Below, in pieces: positions 27,539 through 36,442 of a DNA stretch of 64,000 nt. Positions within the stretch are counted from its first letter, which is position 1, and each line of letters begins with the position of its first letter. Below the pieces are notes generated by a model. It saw only the letters and a program-made list of their open reading frames with translations. It ran no database searches and had not been told where the DNA came from. This stretch comes from Halomonas sp. HL-93 (GTDB lineage: Bacteria; Pseudomonadota; Gammaproteobacteria; Pseudomonadales; Halomonadaceae), in the NCBI RefSeq assembly GCF_900086985.1, contig NZ_LT593974.1, positions 992,001 to 1,056,000 on the forward strand, written 5' to 3'. The translations under genes and the position numbers were made by a program.

Positions 27539-28926
27539 GCTACCCAGCCTATCCCGAGTACAAGGACTCCGGCGTTGAGTGGCTGGGGGAAGTGCCAGCG
27601 CATTGGGAAGTTACAGCTTTGAAGCGTGGCCACGACGTTGTTTTAGGAAAAATGCTACAGCCAGAGCCCAAAAAGGAAAGTGATCAACTTCTTCCATATT
27701 TGCGTGCTGCTAATATACAACCCACGGGAGTTGACTTTAAAGATGTAAGAAAAATGTGGTTCAGCCCATCCGAAGCGCGTCAGTTAGCTCTTGAGTATGG
27801 AGATTTATTAATCAGCGAAGGAGGCGATGTTGGTCGTCCAGCACTATGGAGGAATGGCCCTGGTTATCACATTCAAAATTCAATAAATAGGGTAAGGTCA
27901 AATGCGAATAATTGCTCGTCTTTCCTTTTCTATTGGATGCTCGCTATTAAGCAAAAGGGCTACGTTGACGTGCTCTGTAATAAGTCGACTATTGCTCACT
28001 TTACTGCAGAAAAAGTAGCGTCAGTGCCTACACCTTTTCCCCCAGGCTCAGAGCAAACTCAAATCGCCAACTTCCTCTACCACGAAACCACCCGCATCGA
28101 CGCCTTAGTGGAAGAACAGCAGTGCCTGATCGAGCTGCTCAAGGAAAAACGCCAGGCGGTGATTTCCCATGCTGTTACCAAAGGGCTCGATCCCAGTGTC
28201 CCAATGAAAGACTCCGGAGTGGAGTGGCTGGGGGAAGTGCCGGCTCATTGGGATGTTGGTCCACTTCGTTGGTATGCAACGATTCAAGGAGGCATCGCTA
28301 AGGGCAAGAGTTATGACGCTGAAACACTAACAGTTGAGCTTCCCTATCTTCGTGTAGCGAATGTTCAAGACGGTTATGTTGCTCTATCAACGGTTAAAAC
28401 AGTAGAAGTTGCTGTTTCTGAGGTAGACCGCTATCGCCTTCAAGAAGGTGATGTATTGATGAATGAAGGTGGAGATAACGACAAACTTGGCCGTGGTACT
28501 GTTTGGAATGGAGAGATTACTGATTGCCTTCACCAAAATCATGTTTTTGCCATTCGGCCGAACCAGTATTTATTGCCTCACTGGCTCTCCATGTTCACTC
28601 GCTCCAATGCGGCTCGCGCTTACTTTTACCTTTATTCCAAGCAAAGCACGAATTTGGCATCAATATCTTCAAGTAGCGTAATGTCTTGTCAATTGCCGCT
28701 CCCTCCAGTTGAAGAGCAACGGAAAGTGCTTGATTTCCTTGCTATTGAGGCTGCTCGTTTAGATGATCTGATGCAAGAGGGTATAAATACTATTAATTTA
28801 CTCCAAGAACGCCGCTCCGCCCTAATCTCTGCCGCCGTCACTGGCAAAATCGACGTACGTGGCTGGCAGCCGTCAGCGAGGTCGGTGGTGGCTGCTGGAG
28901 AGGCCAATCAAACGGAGCTGGTATGA
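27535..28926 (+). CDS. hsdS: Type I restriction-modification specificity subunit HsdS
   Basis: A 463-residue specificity subunit with two target-recognition domains (about 15-190 and 230-400), each preceded by the same short segment [15 protein letters not shown] and followed by a conserved helical spacer ([10 protein letters not shown]... and [10 protein letters not shown]...). The TRD coding segments are more AT-rich than the conserved repeats, as is usual for horizontally exchanged specificity modules. The recognition sequence cannot be predicted. Its stop overlaps the start of the next gene by four bases. Confidence 0.92.
   Translation: MSYPAYPEYKDSGVEWLGEVPAHWEVTALKRGHDVVLGKMLQPEPKKESDQLLPYLRAANIQPTGVDFKDVRKMWFSPSEARQLALEYGDLLISEGGDVGRPALWRNGPGYHIQNSINRVRSNANNCSSFLFYWMLAIKQKGYVDVLCNKSTIAHFTAEKVASVPTPFPPGSEQTQIANFLYHETTRIDALVEEQQCLIELLKEKRQAVISHAVTKGLDPSVPMKDSGVEWLGEVPAHWDVGPLRWYATIQGGIAKGKSYDAETLTVELPYLRVANVQDGYVALSTVKTVEVAVSEVDRYRLQEGDVLMNEGGDNDKLGRGTVWNGEITDCLHQNHVFAIRPNQYLLPHWLSMFTRSNAARAYFYLYSKQSTNLASISSSSVMSCQLPLPPVEEQRKVLDFLAIEAARLDDLMQEGINTINLLQERRSALISAAVTGKIDVRGWQPSARSVVAAGEANQTELV
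27562..27608 (+). repeat. hsdS half-repeat, copy 1
   Basis: A 47-base segment coding [15 protein letters not shown] that recurs at 28207-28253 with few mismatches. It marks the start of the first half of HsdS and gives a site for recombination that could shuffle recognition domains. Confidence 0.8.
28207..28253 (+). repeat. hsdS half-repeat, copy 2
   Basis: The second copy of the 47-base segment at 27562-27608, marking the second half of HsdS. Confidence 0.8.
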
Positions 28927-29519
28927 CCCTGCCAAATGAATTCCAAGCGCCCGTCTGCTGGATAGTGGCCGGCCCCAACGGGGCGGGCAAAACGACCTTT
29001 GCCTTCAACTATCTGCCGCAAGTCGCCCAATGTACACGCTTTATCAATGCTGACTTGATTGCCGCCGGCCTTTCCCCGTTTGCACCCGAACGGGATCTTG
29101 TCGCGGCCAGCCGTATCTTCCTGCGCGAGATCAAAGAAGCGATTGATGAGCGAGAAGACTTTGCCTTTGAAACTACGCTCTCGGGGCGTGGTTACTCACG
29201 GCTAGTTGAGCGCCTGCTAGCCGAAGGCTGGAAAGTTGAGCTAGTGTATTTGGCGCTACCCTCTGTTGAGATGTCACGCCTGCGCGTTGCTGAGCGTGTG
29301 TCTCACGGCGGCCACAATATTGCGCTCAAAGATATTCAGCGACGTTTCCCGCGCAGCCTGAATAATTTGTTGACGCTTTACGCGCCATTGGTCAGCCGTG
29401 CGCGTTGCTTCATGAATGACCAAGACCAGCCAGAGCCGGTTTTCGAGCAGCATGGCAATCACCGTCAAGTGTTTAATACTTCACTGTTTGACGCGCTTTC
29501 CCAGGAGGCAAAATCATGA
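28923..29519 (+). CDS. Zeta-toxin-like P-loop kinase
   Basis: A 198-residue ATPase of the zeta toxin/COG4185 group. Walker [11 protein letters not shown] is at about residues 17-26, [11 protein letters not shown] follows, and [12 protein letters not shown] near 81 carries the conserved FETTxSG. The late segment RISHGGHNI-like (here [10 protein letters not shown]) near 123 and RRFPRSL match the substrate and lid regions. Zeta toxins phosphorylate UDP-sugar precursors; other members phosphorylate unknown targets. It overlaps hsdS by four bases and the next small gene by four bases, so it is cotranslated with the restriction-modification genes. Its role could be defence or island maintenance. 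Confidence 0.85.
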   Translation: MTLPNEFQAPVCWIVAGPNGAGKTTFAFNYLPQVAQCTRFINADLIAAGLSPFAPERDLVAASRIFLREIKEAIDEREDFAFETTLSGRGYSRLVERLLAEGWKVELVYLALPSVEMSRLRVAERVSHGGHNIALKDIQRRFPRSLNNLLTLYAPLVSRARCFMNDQDQPEPVFEQHGNHRQVFNTSLFDALSQEAKS

Positions 29520-29719
29520 CCCAACTTTCACCCGATACCCAGGAAATGCTCAACAGCCTTCGCACAGCCGTGGCCGAAACCTTAGAGCGCAAGCGCCGCC
29601 TGGGCCAATACGCGGTGTTTTGGCAGGAAGGTAAGCCCGTTCTCATTGGTGAGGACGCGCCGCACAATCCTGACGACACAGCCTCCGAGGATAATCAGCA
29701 GGCCAAGACTCGTCATTGA
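29516..29719 (+). CDS. Small protein paired with the zeta-like kinase, putative antitoxin
   Basis: A 67-residue soluble protein starting [40 protein letters not shown] helices and ending acidic and disordered. The ATG overlaps the kinase stop (ATGA) and AGGAGG lies ten bases before it. Small partners of this sort often follow COG4185/zeta-like kinases. No DNA-binding motif is seen. An antitoxin role is inferred only from the pairing; the kinase could equally be harmless. Confidence 0.7.
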   Translation: MTQLSPDTQEMLNSLRTAVAETLERKRRLGQYAVFWQEGKPVLIGEDAPHNPDDTASEDNQQAKTRH

Positions 29720-29795
29720 TCAATGCTGAGATTCCAAGCAGTGTGTGTAGCCAATTCGCAAAATGGCGAAAGCGGCTAGCACTAACGGAGTTGAT

Positions 29796-30764
29796 ATGAC
29801 ACAGGGACGCAGCATTCGGCTGTTTCTAGTGGATGGCACGCCTACTGGCCTGCTTACCGCTGAAATTATGAACTGGACAGGGCATGTGCTTACAGGTCCG
29901 CGCAGCAGGCTCAGCGAGTTAGTTCAGCGCCCCGAATGTGGGAGAACCGGAATATACTTCTTAGTCGGCACGGATCCAGAGGGAGATTTACGCCCTTTGG
30001 TATATATCGGTGAAAGCGATGATGTTGCTACGCGGCTTAAACAGCACAATCGACCGGAGGATAAGGGAGGCAAGGATTTTTGGGAGAAGGTGTGTCTTAT
30101 AACGAGTAAAGACCAGAACCTGACCAAGGCTCATGTGAAATACCTGGAGAGCTTGCTGATACAGAAAGCGGGTGCTGTTGGGCGTTGTAAGCTAGCCAAC
30201 GGTACGTCACATGAGTACGTGGGACTTCCAGAATCTGATCGTGCTGATATGGCCTTTTTTGTCGAGCAGGTTCGCACGGTACTTCCCGTTCTTGGTCTGG
30301 ATTTTTTACGCAGCACTACAAAAATCTCATCAAGTCCTGGCCTTGAGCGTCAAGCACCCACAGAGCGAGAGCCAAACCAAAGCGTTTCAGTAAGCCCTAG
30401 GCTGAAGATGGAAGTTAAAAGACAAAATATTGTCGCCTACGCTCAAGAGGTTGAAGGTGAATTTGTCGTTCTAGAGGGTTCTCTCGCCAGGGGAGAATGG
30501 ATAGACCTTAAGCACAACTACCGGCATCTCTACAAGCAGCTTTGCGATGAAGGTGTGCTGATGGACGATGGTAATGGATTCAAGACGTTCACGCGTGACT
30601 ATGGCTTCACGAGCCCCAGCTCGGCCGCCGCCGCTGTCGCAGGGCGGGCCGCTAACGGTCGTGTTGATTGGAAGGTTGAGGCCACGGGGCAGACCTATGC
30701 TGATTGGCAAGATCAGCAGGTCAATGCTGCGGCATCAATGCCAAATGAGGGCGATGATGGATAA
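29796..30764 (+). CDS. GIY-YIG nuclease-like protein with DUF4357
   Basis: About 322 residues. A GIY-YIG domain lies in the first third (TGIYFLVG and LVYIGESDDVATRLKQH, with GIY and YIG motifs, Arg and Glu downstream). A linker is followed by a C-terminal DUF4357 segment with YGFTSPSSAAAAVAGRAANG near residue 280. I choose the ATG at 29796, which has CGGAG upstream; a GTG or ATG earlier at 29763 lacks one. Proteins with this architecture recur near type I restriction-modification genes and mobile loci. Its stop overlaps the next gene. Confidence 0.85.
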   Translation: MTQGRSIRLFLVDGTPTGLLTAEIMNWTGHVLTGPRSRLSELVQRPECGRTGIYFLVGTDPEGDLRPLVYIGESDDVATRLKQHNRPEDKGGKDFWEKVCLITSKDQNLTKAHVKYLESLLIQKAGAVGRCKLANGTSHEYVGLPESDRADMAFFVEQVRTVLPVLGLDFLRSTTKISSSPGLERQAPTEREPNQSVSVSPRLKMEVKRQNIVAYAQEVEGEFVVLEGSLARGEWIDLKHNYRHLYKQLCDEGVLMDDGNGFKTFTRDYGFTSPSSAAAAVAGRAANGRVDWKVEATGQTYADWQDQQVNAAASMPNEGDDG

Positions 30765-31278
30765 GCCCCAGCAGCACCGCGATGCCGAGATTCAGCGAGC
30801 GATTGACCATTACCTCCAGGCGCGCCAAGCCATTTTGGCATTAGGGAGCGCAGTACCTGAGCGTATTGGCGGTAACGACAACATTATTGGCCGTATAGGT
30901 GAGTTTATTGGGCTCCGCTTTTTAGAAGCGCTTGGCCAACAGCCCTCAATGATGTCAGGTAGCTAAAACCCCGGTTTTGATCTGGAAGAGGACGGCCAAC
31001 GAACCCAGGTTAAAGCCATTACCCAAGAAAACCGTCGCGGCCGAAGTGTGCGTCTCACCCCCGGTTGGACTCAGTTTTTGCTCATGGAACTAGGCGAGCA
31101 TTATACGCCGGAACGGATTGGTGTACTTACATTGGCACAGCAGGAGCAAGCATTGGAGGATAGCTTTGCTAAAACCGCCACACCGATTGTTAGTTTAACG
31201 ATGCTAGGACCTAAGGGACTCATCAGCCGCTATGGGCGGGTTTATAGCCGTGATGAGCTTAATGCGCTAGGTGTCTGA
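30757..31278 (+). pseudogene. PD-(D/E)XK-like protein with an in-frame stop
   Basis: Two open segments in the same frame, 30757-30963 and 30967-31278, are separated by a single TAA at 30964. Read through, the product is about 173 residues. The first part is helical with RIGGNDNIIGRIGEFIGLRFLE, then GFDLEEDGQRTQVKAITQ, which has the order Glu, Asp, Q-x-K of a degenerate PD-(D/E)XK nuclease core. Similarity continues after the stop with no change of frame, so one base substitution (AAA or CAA to TAA) explains the break. GAGG lies six bases before ATG 30757, and the start overlaps the GIY-YIG stop. It may be an inactivated defence nuclease. Confidence 0.7.
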
Positions 31279-31290
31279 AACCAAATAAGA

Positions 31291-31312
31291 AACCCCGCTA
31301 TATAGCGGGGTT
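31291..31312. terminator. Perfect 22-base palindrome between convergent genes
   Basis: AACCCCGCTAT pairs with ATAGCGGGGTT with no spacer. It lies between the pseudogene and the convergent lipoprotein gene. It lacks a T-run, so it may be a weak bidirectional terminator. Confidence 0.6.
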
Positions 31313-31329
31313 CCGAGTCGTCACGATGA

Positions 31330-31821
31330 TTAGCGATTGATCATCGTGCCGGGGCTGGTCTCTTTAACAAAATACTCACCTTCCATCGCTTCCAGCAATG
31401 ACAATGAGTTGCGCGCCATGACAAGTCCCATCTTCGCGTGTTGGCGAATAAAAACCGTTTCGCCCGGCGATACGTCTACGTCAACGGATGCCCAGTTCTC
31501 TGCTTTAGAATAAATGGTGTGTTGACCGGGCTCTACGGGAAAGTAAATGTGCTCACTGCCGCGTGTATGACCGACTTCGGATGAGTCTTCTTGGTCATTC
31601 AAGAAAACATTAAAGCGAACCAACGTGCCTGTCATCTCTGGGCGAACCACATAGACCATGCCTTCATCAGCATTAGGCTGTTGCGGTAACTTAAAGCCCT
31701 GAAGTTCATTCTGTAAATTCTCTGAAGAGGGCGCTTTGGCAGCACAGCCAGTGATAAGCGCCAGCGCAACAAACGCCAATAGCAGTTTCCCGATCCCTTT
31801 AAACGTCATGTTCCCTACCAT
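31330..31821 (-). CDS. DUF2846-family lipoprotein
   Basis: A 163-residue lipoprotein. The signal ends ALITGC with the lipid-attached Cys near residue 26. The mature part contains VYVVRPEMTGTLVRFNVFLND and PVEPGQHTIYSKAENWASVDVDVSPGETVFIRQ, the DUF2846 pattern of a beta-sandwich. The start at ATG 31821 has GGAG eight bases upstream. Function is unknown. It lies on the opposite strand between the defence genes and hsdR, so it interrupts the restriction-modification system and may be older local DNA or part of the insertion. Confidence 0.82.
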   Translation of the reverse strand: MVGNMTFKGIGKLLLAFVALALITGCAAKAPSSENLQNELQGFKLPQQPNADEGMVYVVRPEMTGTLVRFNVFLNDQEDSSEVGHTRGSEHIYFPVEPGQHTIYSKAENWASVDVDVSPGETVFIRQHAKMGLVMARNSLSLLEAMEGEYFVKETSPGTMINR

Positions 31822-32073
31822 TTTTTACTCCATAAGCGAGTTTCCACCCGCTGTCATATTTCAATCAATTGCCATAAGGGCGTTACGATGACTGCCGTTT
31901 CTTGTTATCCGAAGTTAACCGAAGCGAAGCCAAGCGTATATTAACCAAAATTTAGTTATTGTCACTGACGAAAAGGTGGCAGATGATCATAAAATTAAAA
32001 ATCAACGCCTTAGGGGAAAGGGTAGTAGAACCCGTTTTTCCATTCTGTTCGGCTTCGTTGTAGTCTGTGCACA

Positions 32074-35000
32074 TTGATTAAACTTCGGGTGCTTATCGTG
32101 GCGGACAGCAGGGAAGGCCGGTTCCAGCAGGACATCATTGACGCCATGGCCGCTGATGGCTGGCGGGTGGGCACGGCCACTGGCTACGACCGCACATCAG
32201 CGCTCTACACTGAAGATCTGTTGGGCTATGTGCAGGATGCCTGGCCCGAGCGCTGGGAGAAGTTCTGCAAGGCCAACCCGCAAGCATCCGAGCAAGTGTT
32301 CATCCAAAAGGTGGTCCGCGAGCTTGAACGAGCGGGCACGCTTGAGGTGCTGCGCCATGGCTTCAAAGTGCCGGGAGTAACGTTTGACCTGTGCAGCTTC
32401 AAACCTGACCACGCCATGAACCCCGAAGCACTTGCCCGCTACCGCGCCAATCGCCTGCGCGTGGTGCCGGAGGTGTCTTATTCGCCGCATGCGCGAGAAA
32501 AAGGCCAGGGCAGCCAAAGCTATAACCCACGTTTGGATCTGGTGCTGTTCGTCAACGGCATCCCTACAGCCACCTTGGAGCTGAAAAGCGAGTTCAAGCA
32601 GTCGGTAGAAAACGCCAAGCGTCAGTATCGTAACGACCGCCCGCTGAAAGACCCGATCACCCGCAAGATCGAGCCGCTGCTGGCGTTCAAGCGCGGCGCG
32701 CTGGTGCATTTTGCCGTCAGCCAGGCCGAGGTGGCGATGGCTACCAAGCTGGCGGGTAAAGACACCTTCTTTCTGCCCTTTAACCAAGGTACTGAGGGTG
32801 GCGGCGCGGGCAACCCACTGCTGGAAGACGAGAACCACTATGCGACCACCTATTTGTGGGAGCGCGTGTTTTCACCGGATGCCTGGCTCAAGATTTTGGG
32901 GCGCTTCCTGCACCTTGAAAAGAAAACCAGTGAAGACTTTTACGGGCGTCGAAAAACAAAAGAAACGCTTATTTTTCCGCGTTACCATCAATGGGAAGTC
33001 GTCAATCAACTGGTGACCACAACTCATCAGGAACCTCCGGGCCAGCGCTACCTGGTGCAGCACAGCGCAGGCTCGGGTAAGTCCAACTCCATCGCCTGGC
33101 TGGCCCATCAGCTTGCCAACCTGTACGACGAAAGCGGCCAGCAAAAGCGCTTCAACTCAGTGATTGTGGTGACCGACCGCACGGTGCTTGATAGCCAGCT
33201 GCAAGACACCATTTACCAGTTCGAGCATGCCCATGGTGTGGTGTGTCCCATTACCCGCGATGTGGGTAACCAGAGCAAATCAGAGCAGTTGGCGGACGCG
33301 CTTGCCAATAATACGCGGATCATCATTGTCACGATCCAGACCTTTCCGGCGCTGTTTGATGCACTGGACAAGCGCCCTCAGCTTGCCGAGGGCCACTACG
33401 CGGTGATAGCGGATGAAGCACATTCTTCGCAGACCGGTAGTTCGGCCACCAAGCTCAAAGCGCTGCTGGCCGCCGCAGGTGAAATGGCGGGTGATGATGA
33501 AGACATCAGCGCGGAGATGATGCTGGATGCGGCAGTGGCCTCGCGCCGCCCAAGCGAAAGCATTAGTTACTATGCTTTCACGGCGACACCCAAAGCCAAA
33601 ACGCTGGAGCTGTTTGGTCGCGTGGCCGACCCAGCTTTGCCGCCGAGCGCGGAAAACAAGCCCGAGCCTTTCCACCTCTATTCCATGCGTCAGGCAATCG
33701 AAGAAGGCTTTATCCTTGATGTGCTGCGCAATTACGTTACCTACGGTACCGCCTGGAAGCTCGCACACCCGGATGCAGAAGCGCAGGAGGTGGACGCCAA
33801 AAAGGCCTCGCGAACCTTGGCCAAGTGGGTGCGGTTACACCCTTACAACATTGCCCAGCGTGTAGAAGTCATTGTGGAGCATTATCGCGCCAACGTGCGT
33901 CATCTGCTGGATGGCCAAGCGAAAGCCATGGTGGTCACCGCTAGTCGCCAGGAAGCGGTGCGATACCAGCTCGCTATGCGGCAGTACGTGGAATCAAAAG
34001 GCTATACCGATGTGCACCCGCTGGTCGCCTTTTCGGGTACGGTGCTGCCTGATGAAGTGATCGTTGAAGAGGTGAGTGAATCAAGCAAGCTACTCAACCC
34101 AGGTTTGCGTGGGCGAGATTTGGCGGATGCTTTCGACACCGACGATTTCAATGTGATGATTGCCGCCAACAAGTACCAGACCGGTTTTGATCAACCCAAG
34201 CTGTGCGCAATGTATGTAGATAAAAAGCTACAGGGCGTGGATTGCGTGCAAACCCTCTCGCGGCTCAATCGGCTGTTCCCCGGCAAGCAGACGTTTATTC
34301 TCGACTTCTTCAACGAGCCGGAGGACATACTCGAGGCCTTTGCGCCCTATTATCGCAAGGCAACGCTGGCCGATGTCTCAGATCCGCAGGTGGTGTATGA
34401 CATCAAGCGCACCCTGGACGCCAGTGGCATCTATCACTGGCCCGAGGTGGAGGCGTTCGCTACCGCTTTTTTCGACCCCAAAGCTCCATCATCACGCCTG
34501 AGTTACCACTGCAAGCCTGCTCAAGATCGTTTCAAAAAACGTTATGAAGTGATCCTAGAGCAGCAGGAAATATGGAAAGAGGAACGCCGCCAGGCCGAGC
34601 AGAATGGCGATGAAACAGGAAGTAAGCGTGCCGATCAGGAGTTGGAAGATGCAGGCAAAACCCGTGACGAGCTCGATCTCTTCCGCAAGAACCTGCAAAG
34701 CTTCGTGCGAACTTATGAGTTCCTCAGTCAAATCATTTCCTTTGATGACGCCGAGCTGGAGCAACTGTGTGTGTTTGCCAAGCATCTCCATCCGCTGCTT
34801 CGCATTGATAGGTTGTTGGAAGGTGATCCTCTCGACGTAAGTGAGCTATCGCTGGATAGCTACCGGTTAACCAAGCGCGCCGAGCAGCAGCTAAATCTAG
34901 GCGAAAAAGAAGGCGACTATGGACTGAAGCCGATTACAGAGGTTGGCTCTGGCAAACCTCACGATCCAGAAACCCAGCAGCTCAATGAGATTATCGAACG

Positions 35001-35304
35001 GCTTAACGACCTGTATGGCGCTGATATTAGCGATGAAGACAAGCTGCACTTCGCCAACGGGATAGCTGATCGCATCGAACGTGATGACGCCGTAATGGCC
35101 CAGATTAACCATCACGATGATCACCAGGTAATGCACGGCCTGTTTCCAAAACGCGTAACGGACGCCGTGATGGATGCCATGAACGACCATGAAAAGCTCA
35201 CCATGCCGCTACTGGAGGATGAGGAAACCGGCAGGCAGTTCGCGCTGTTGATTCTTAAGTTGCTGGCAGGAAGGGCAGGGAATAATGAGTATCCAAACAA
35301 CTGA
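32074..35304 (+). CDS. hsdR: Type I restriction endonuclease subunit HsdR
   Basis: A 1,076-residue motor-nuclease. The PD-(D/E)XK core has RLDLVLFVNG and ELKS near residues 154-172. Walker A HSAGSGKSNS is near 330, the DEAH-like box ADEAHSSQTG near 446, YYAFTATPKAK near 505 and the Arg motif QTLSRLNRLFPGK near 730. The N-terminal REGRFQQDIIDAMAADGW segment matches the usual HsdR start, but the start codon is uncertain: TTG at 32074 and GTGs at 32089 and 32098 all lack a clear ribosome site. It is about 3.1 kb from hsdS, separated by the zeta, GIY-YIG, broken nuclease and lipoprotein genes. Confidence 0.92.
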   Translation: MIKLRVLIVADSREGRFQQDIIDAMAADGWRVGTATGYDRTSALYTEDLLGYVQDAWPERWEKFCKANPQASEQVFIQKVVRELERAGTLEVLRHGFKVPGVTFDLCSFKPDHAMNPEALARYRANRLRVVPEVSYSPHAREKGQGSQSYNPRLDLVLFVNGIPTATLELKSEFKQSVENAKRQYRNDRPLKDPITRKIEPLLAFKRGALVHFAVSQAEVAMATKLAGKDTFFLPFNQGTEGGGAGNPLLEDENHYATTYLWERVFSPDAWLKILGRFLHLEKKTSEDFYGRRKTKETLIFPRYHQWEVVNQLVTTTHQEPPGQRYLVQHSAGSGKSNSIAWLAHQLANLYDESGQQKRFNSVIVVTDRTVLDSQLQDTIYQFEHAHGVVCPITRDVGNQSKSEQLADALANNTRIIIVTIQTFPALFDALDKRPQLAEGHYAVIADEAHSSQTGSSATKLKALLAAAGEMAGDDEDISAEMMLDAAVASRRPSESISYYAFTATPKAKTLELFGRVADPALPPSAENKPEPFHLYSMRQAIEEGFILDVLRNYVTYGTAWKLAHPDAEAQEVDAKKASRTLAKWVRLHPYNIAQRVEVIVEHYRANVRHLLDGQAKAMVVTASRQEAVRYQLAMRQYVESKGYTDVHPLVAFSGTVLPDEVIVEEVSESSKLLNPGLRGRDLADAFDTDDFNVMIAANKYQTGFDQPKLCAMYVDKKLQGVDCVQTLSRLNRLFPGKQTFILDFFNEPEDILEAFAPYYRKATLADVSDPQVVYDIKRTLDASGIYHWPEVEAFATAFFDPKAPSSRLSYHCKPAQDRFKKRYEVILEQQEIWKEERRQAEQNGDETGSKRADQELEDAGKTRDELDLFRKNLQSFVRTYEFLSQIISFDDAELEQLCVFAKHLHPLLRIDRLLEGDPLDVSELSLDSYRLTKRAEQQLNLGEKEGDYGLKPITEVGSGKPHDPETQQLNEIIERLNDLYGADISDEDKLHFANGIADRIERDDAVMAQINHHDDHQVMHGLFPKRVTDAVMDAMNDHEKLTMPLLEDEETGRQFALLILKLLAGRAGNNEYPNN

Positions 35305-35524
35305 GTTGTCGACTCTTGTGGCAGCAATGGTAATAGATACGTGACGGATACCGCGTGACAGACTTTTCGGTCATGAACGGTGCAGAACAAATAACGTCTG
35401 TTTGATGCTATTGAAGGCAGGTTTATATGATCAATGCCTGGAAAAATCTGGTGCAGAACGACACCTGAGCAGGTGATCCATATGTCATCCGGCAGGCGGG
35501 CGAACGAGACTCAGAGAGTCAGGA

Positions 35525-36244
35525 CTACGCAGGTGAGAGCGTCATCATCTTCGCATACAACGCACGGTCTTCGTTGTAACACTCGCAGGCGGCGCCGATC
35601 AGGCCTGCGCGGTCGAGCACCTTGATTTCGCCGCGGTGGTACCCGATCAGCCCGCGCGTCTGCAGGGCGATCGCCGCCATGGTGATGCCGGCGCGTCTGA
35701 CGCCGAGCATCATGGCGAGAAACTCATGGGTTAGTTTCAATTGGTCAGTGCGCGCGCGGTCCTGGGTCATCAGCAGCCAGCGGGCGAGGCGGGCCTCTAT
35801 CTGATGAAAATGGATGCAGGCGGTTGAATGGGCCAGCTGCTTCATGACGACGTAAAGGTAGTGCTTCAGCCGCTGATGCAATACGGGGCTGCTCAGTAGA
35901 AGCGCTTGGAAGCTGGCGGCATTCATGCGAAGCGCCGAGCCCGCGCCTTGCACTAGGGCGAGCAAGGGTGCCTCGTCGATGCCTAGCACCAGGGAGCTTC
36001 CCAGCATGCCTTCTCGCCCCGTCATGGCGACTTCCAGGCGATTGTCAGGGTCAAGGATGACGATCAGTGAAATAAAGCTATCGAGTGGAAAATAAACGTG
36101 GCTGACGGCTTCTGTGGGCTGGACCAGTACTTCGCCAAACGTTAGCGCCACGGTTTCGCAGGCGCTCATAAAGGCATCCCGCTCGACCGTGGGTAGTTTA
36201 GCTAGCAGTTGATTGGCATCGGAAACGTGCAAAATAGACGTCAT
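35525..36244 (-). CDS. Crp/Fnr-family transcriptional regulator
   Basis: A 239-residue protein with a cyclic-nucleotide-binding-like domain (VSHVYFPLDSFISLIVIL and GREGMLGSS, residues about 20-130) and a winged helix-turn-helix near 175-220. No iron-sulfur cysteine cluster is seen, so it is not an FNR-type oxygen sensor. The start has GGAGAGG before the ATG. It is a paralogue of the next gene upstream, with the same length and layout. Confidence 0.88.
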   Translation of the reverse strand: MTSILHVSDANQLLAKLPTVERDAFMSACETVALTFGEVLVQPTEAVSHVYFPLDSFISLIVILDPDNRLEVAMTGREGMLGSSLVLGIDEAPLLALVQGAGSALRMNAASFQALLLSSPVLHQRLKHYLYVVMKQLAHSTACIHFHQIEARLARWLLMTQDRARTDQLKLTHEFLAMMLGVRRAGITMAAIALQTRGLIGYHRGEIKVLDRAGLIGAACECYNEDRALYAKMMTLSPA

Positions 36245-36442
36245 GTGCCTCTCCGGTTATATAACCTGGCAAGCGGCACAATGACGGTATTAATCATTTT
36301 GATGTCGGCTGCAGATCGAGACGCCGTCATCGATCTTCTGACGGTCCATCTTCATATTAACATTGGGTGAACCAAGCGTCGGCACGCTAGCGTACACAAA
36401 TCGGTAAACGTTACTTCTGGTTAACTGGCTCTTTTCAGCCCT

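Noticed and set aside
29516..29719. Small gene called a proven antitoxin
   Set aside because: Only the pairing suggests it; no antitoxin motif is visible.
35427..35468. 13-codon frame after hsdR
   Set aside because: Too short to support and with no clear ribosome site.
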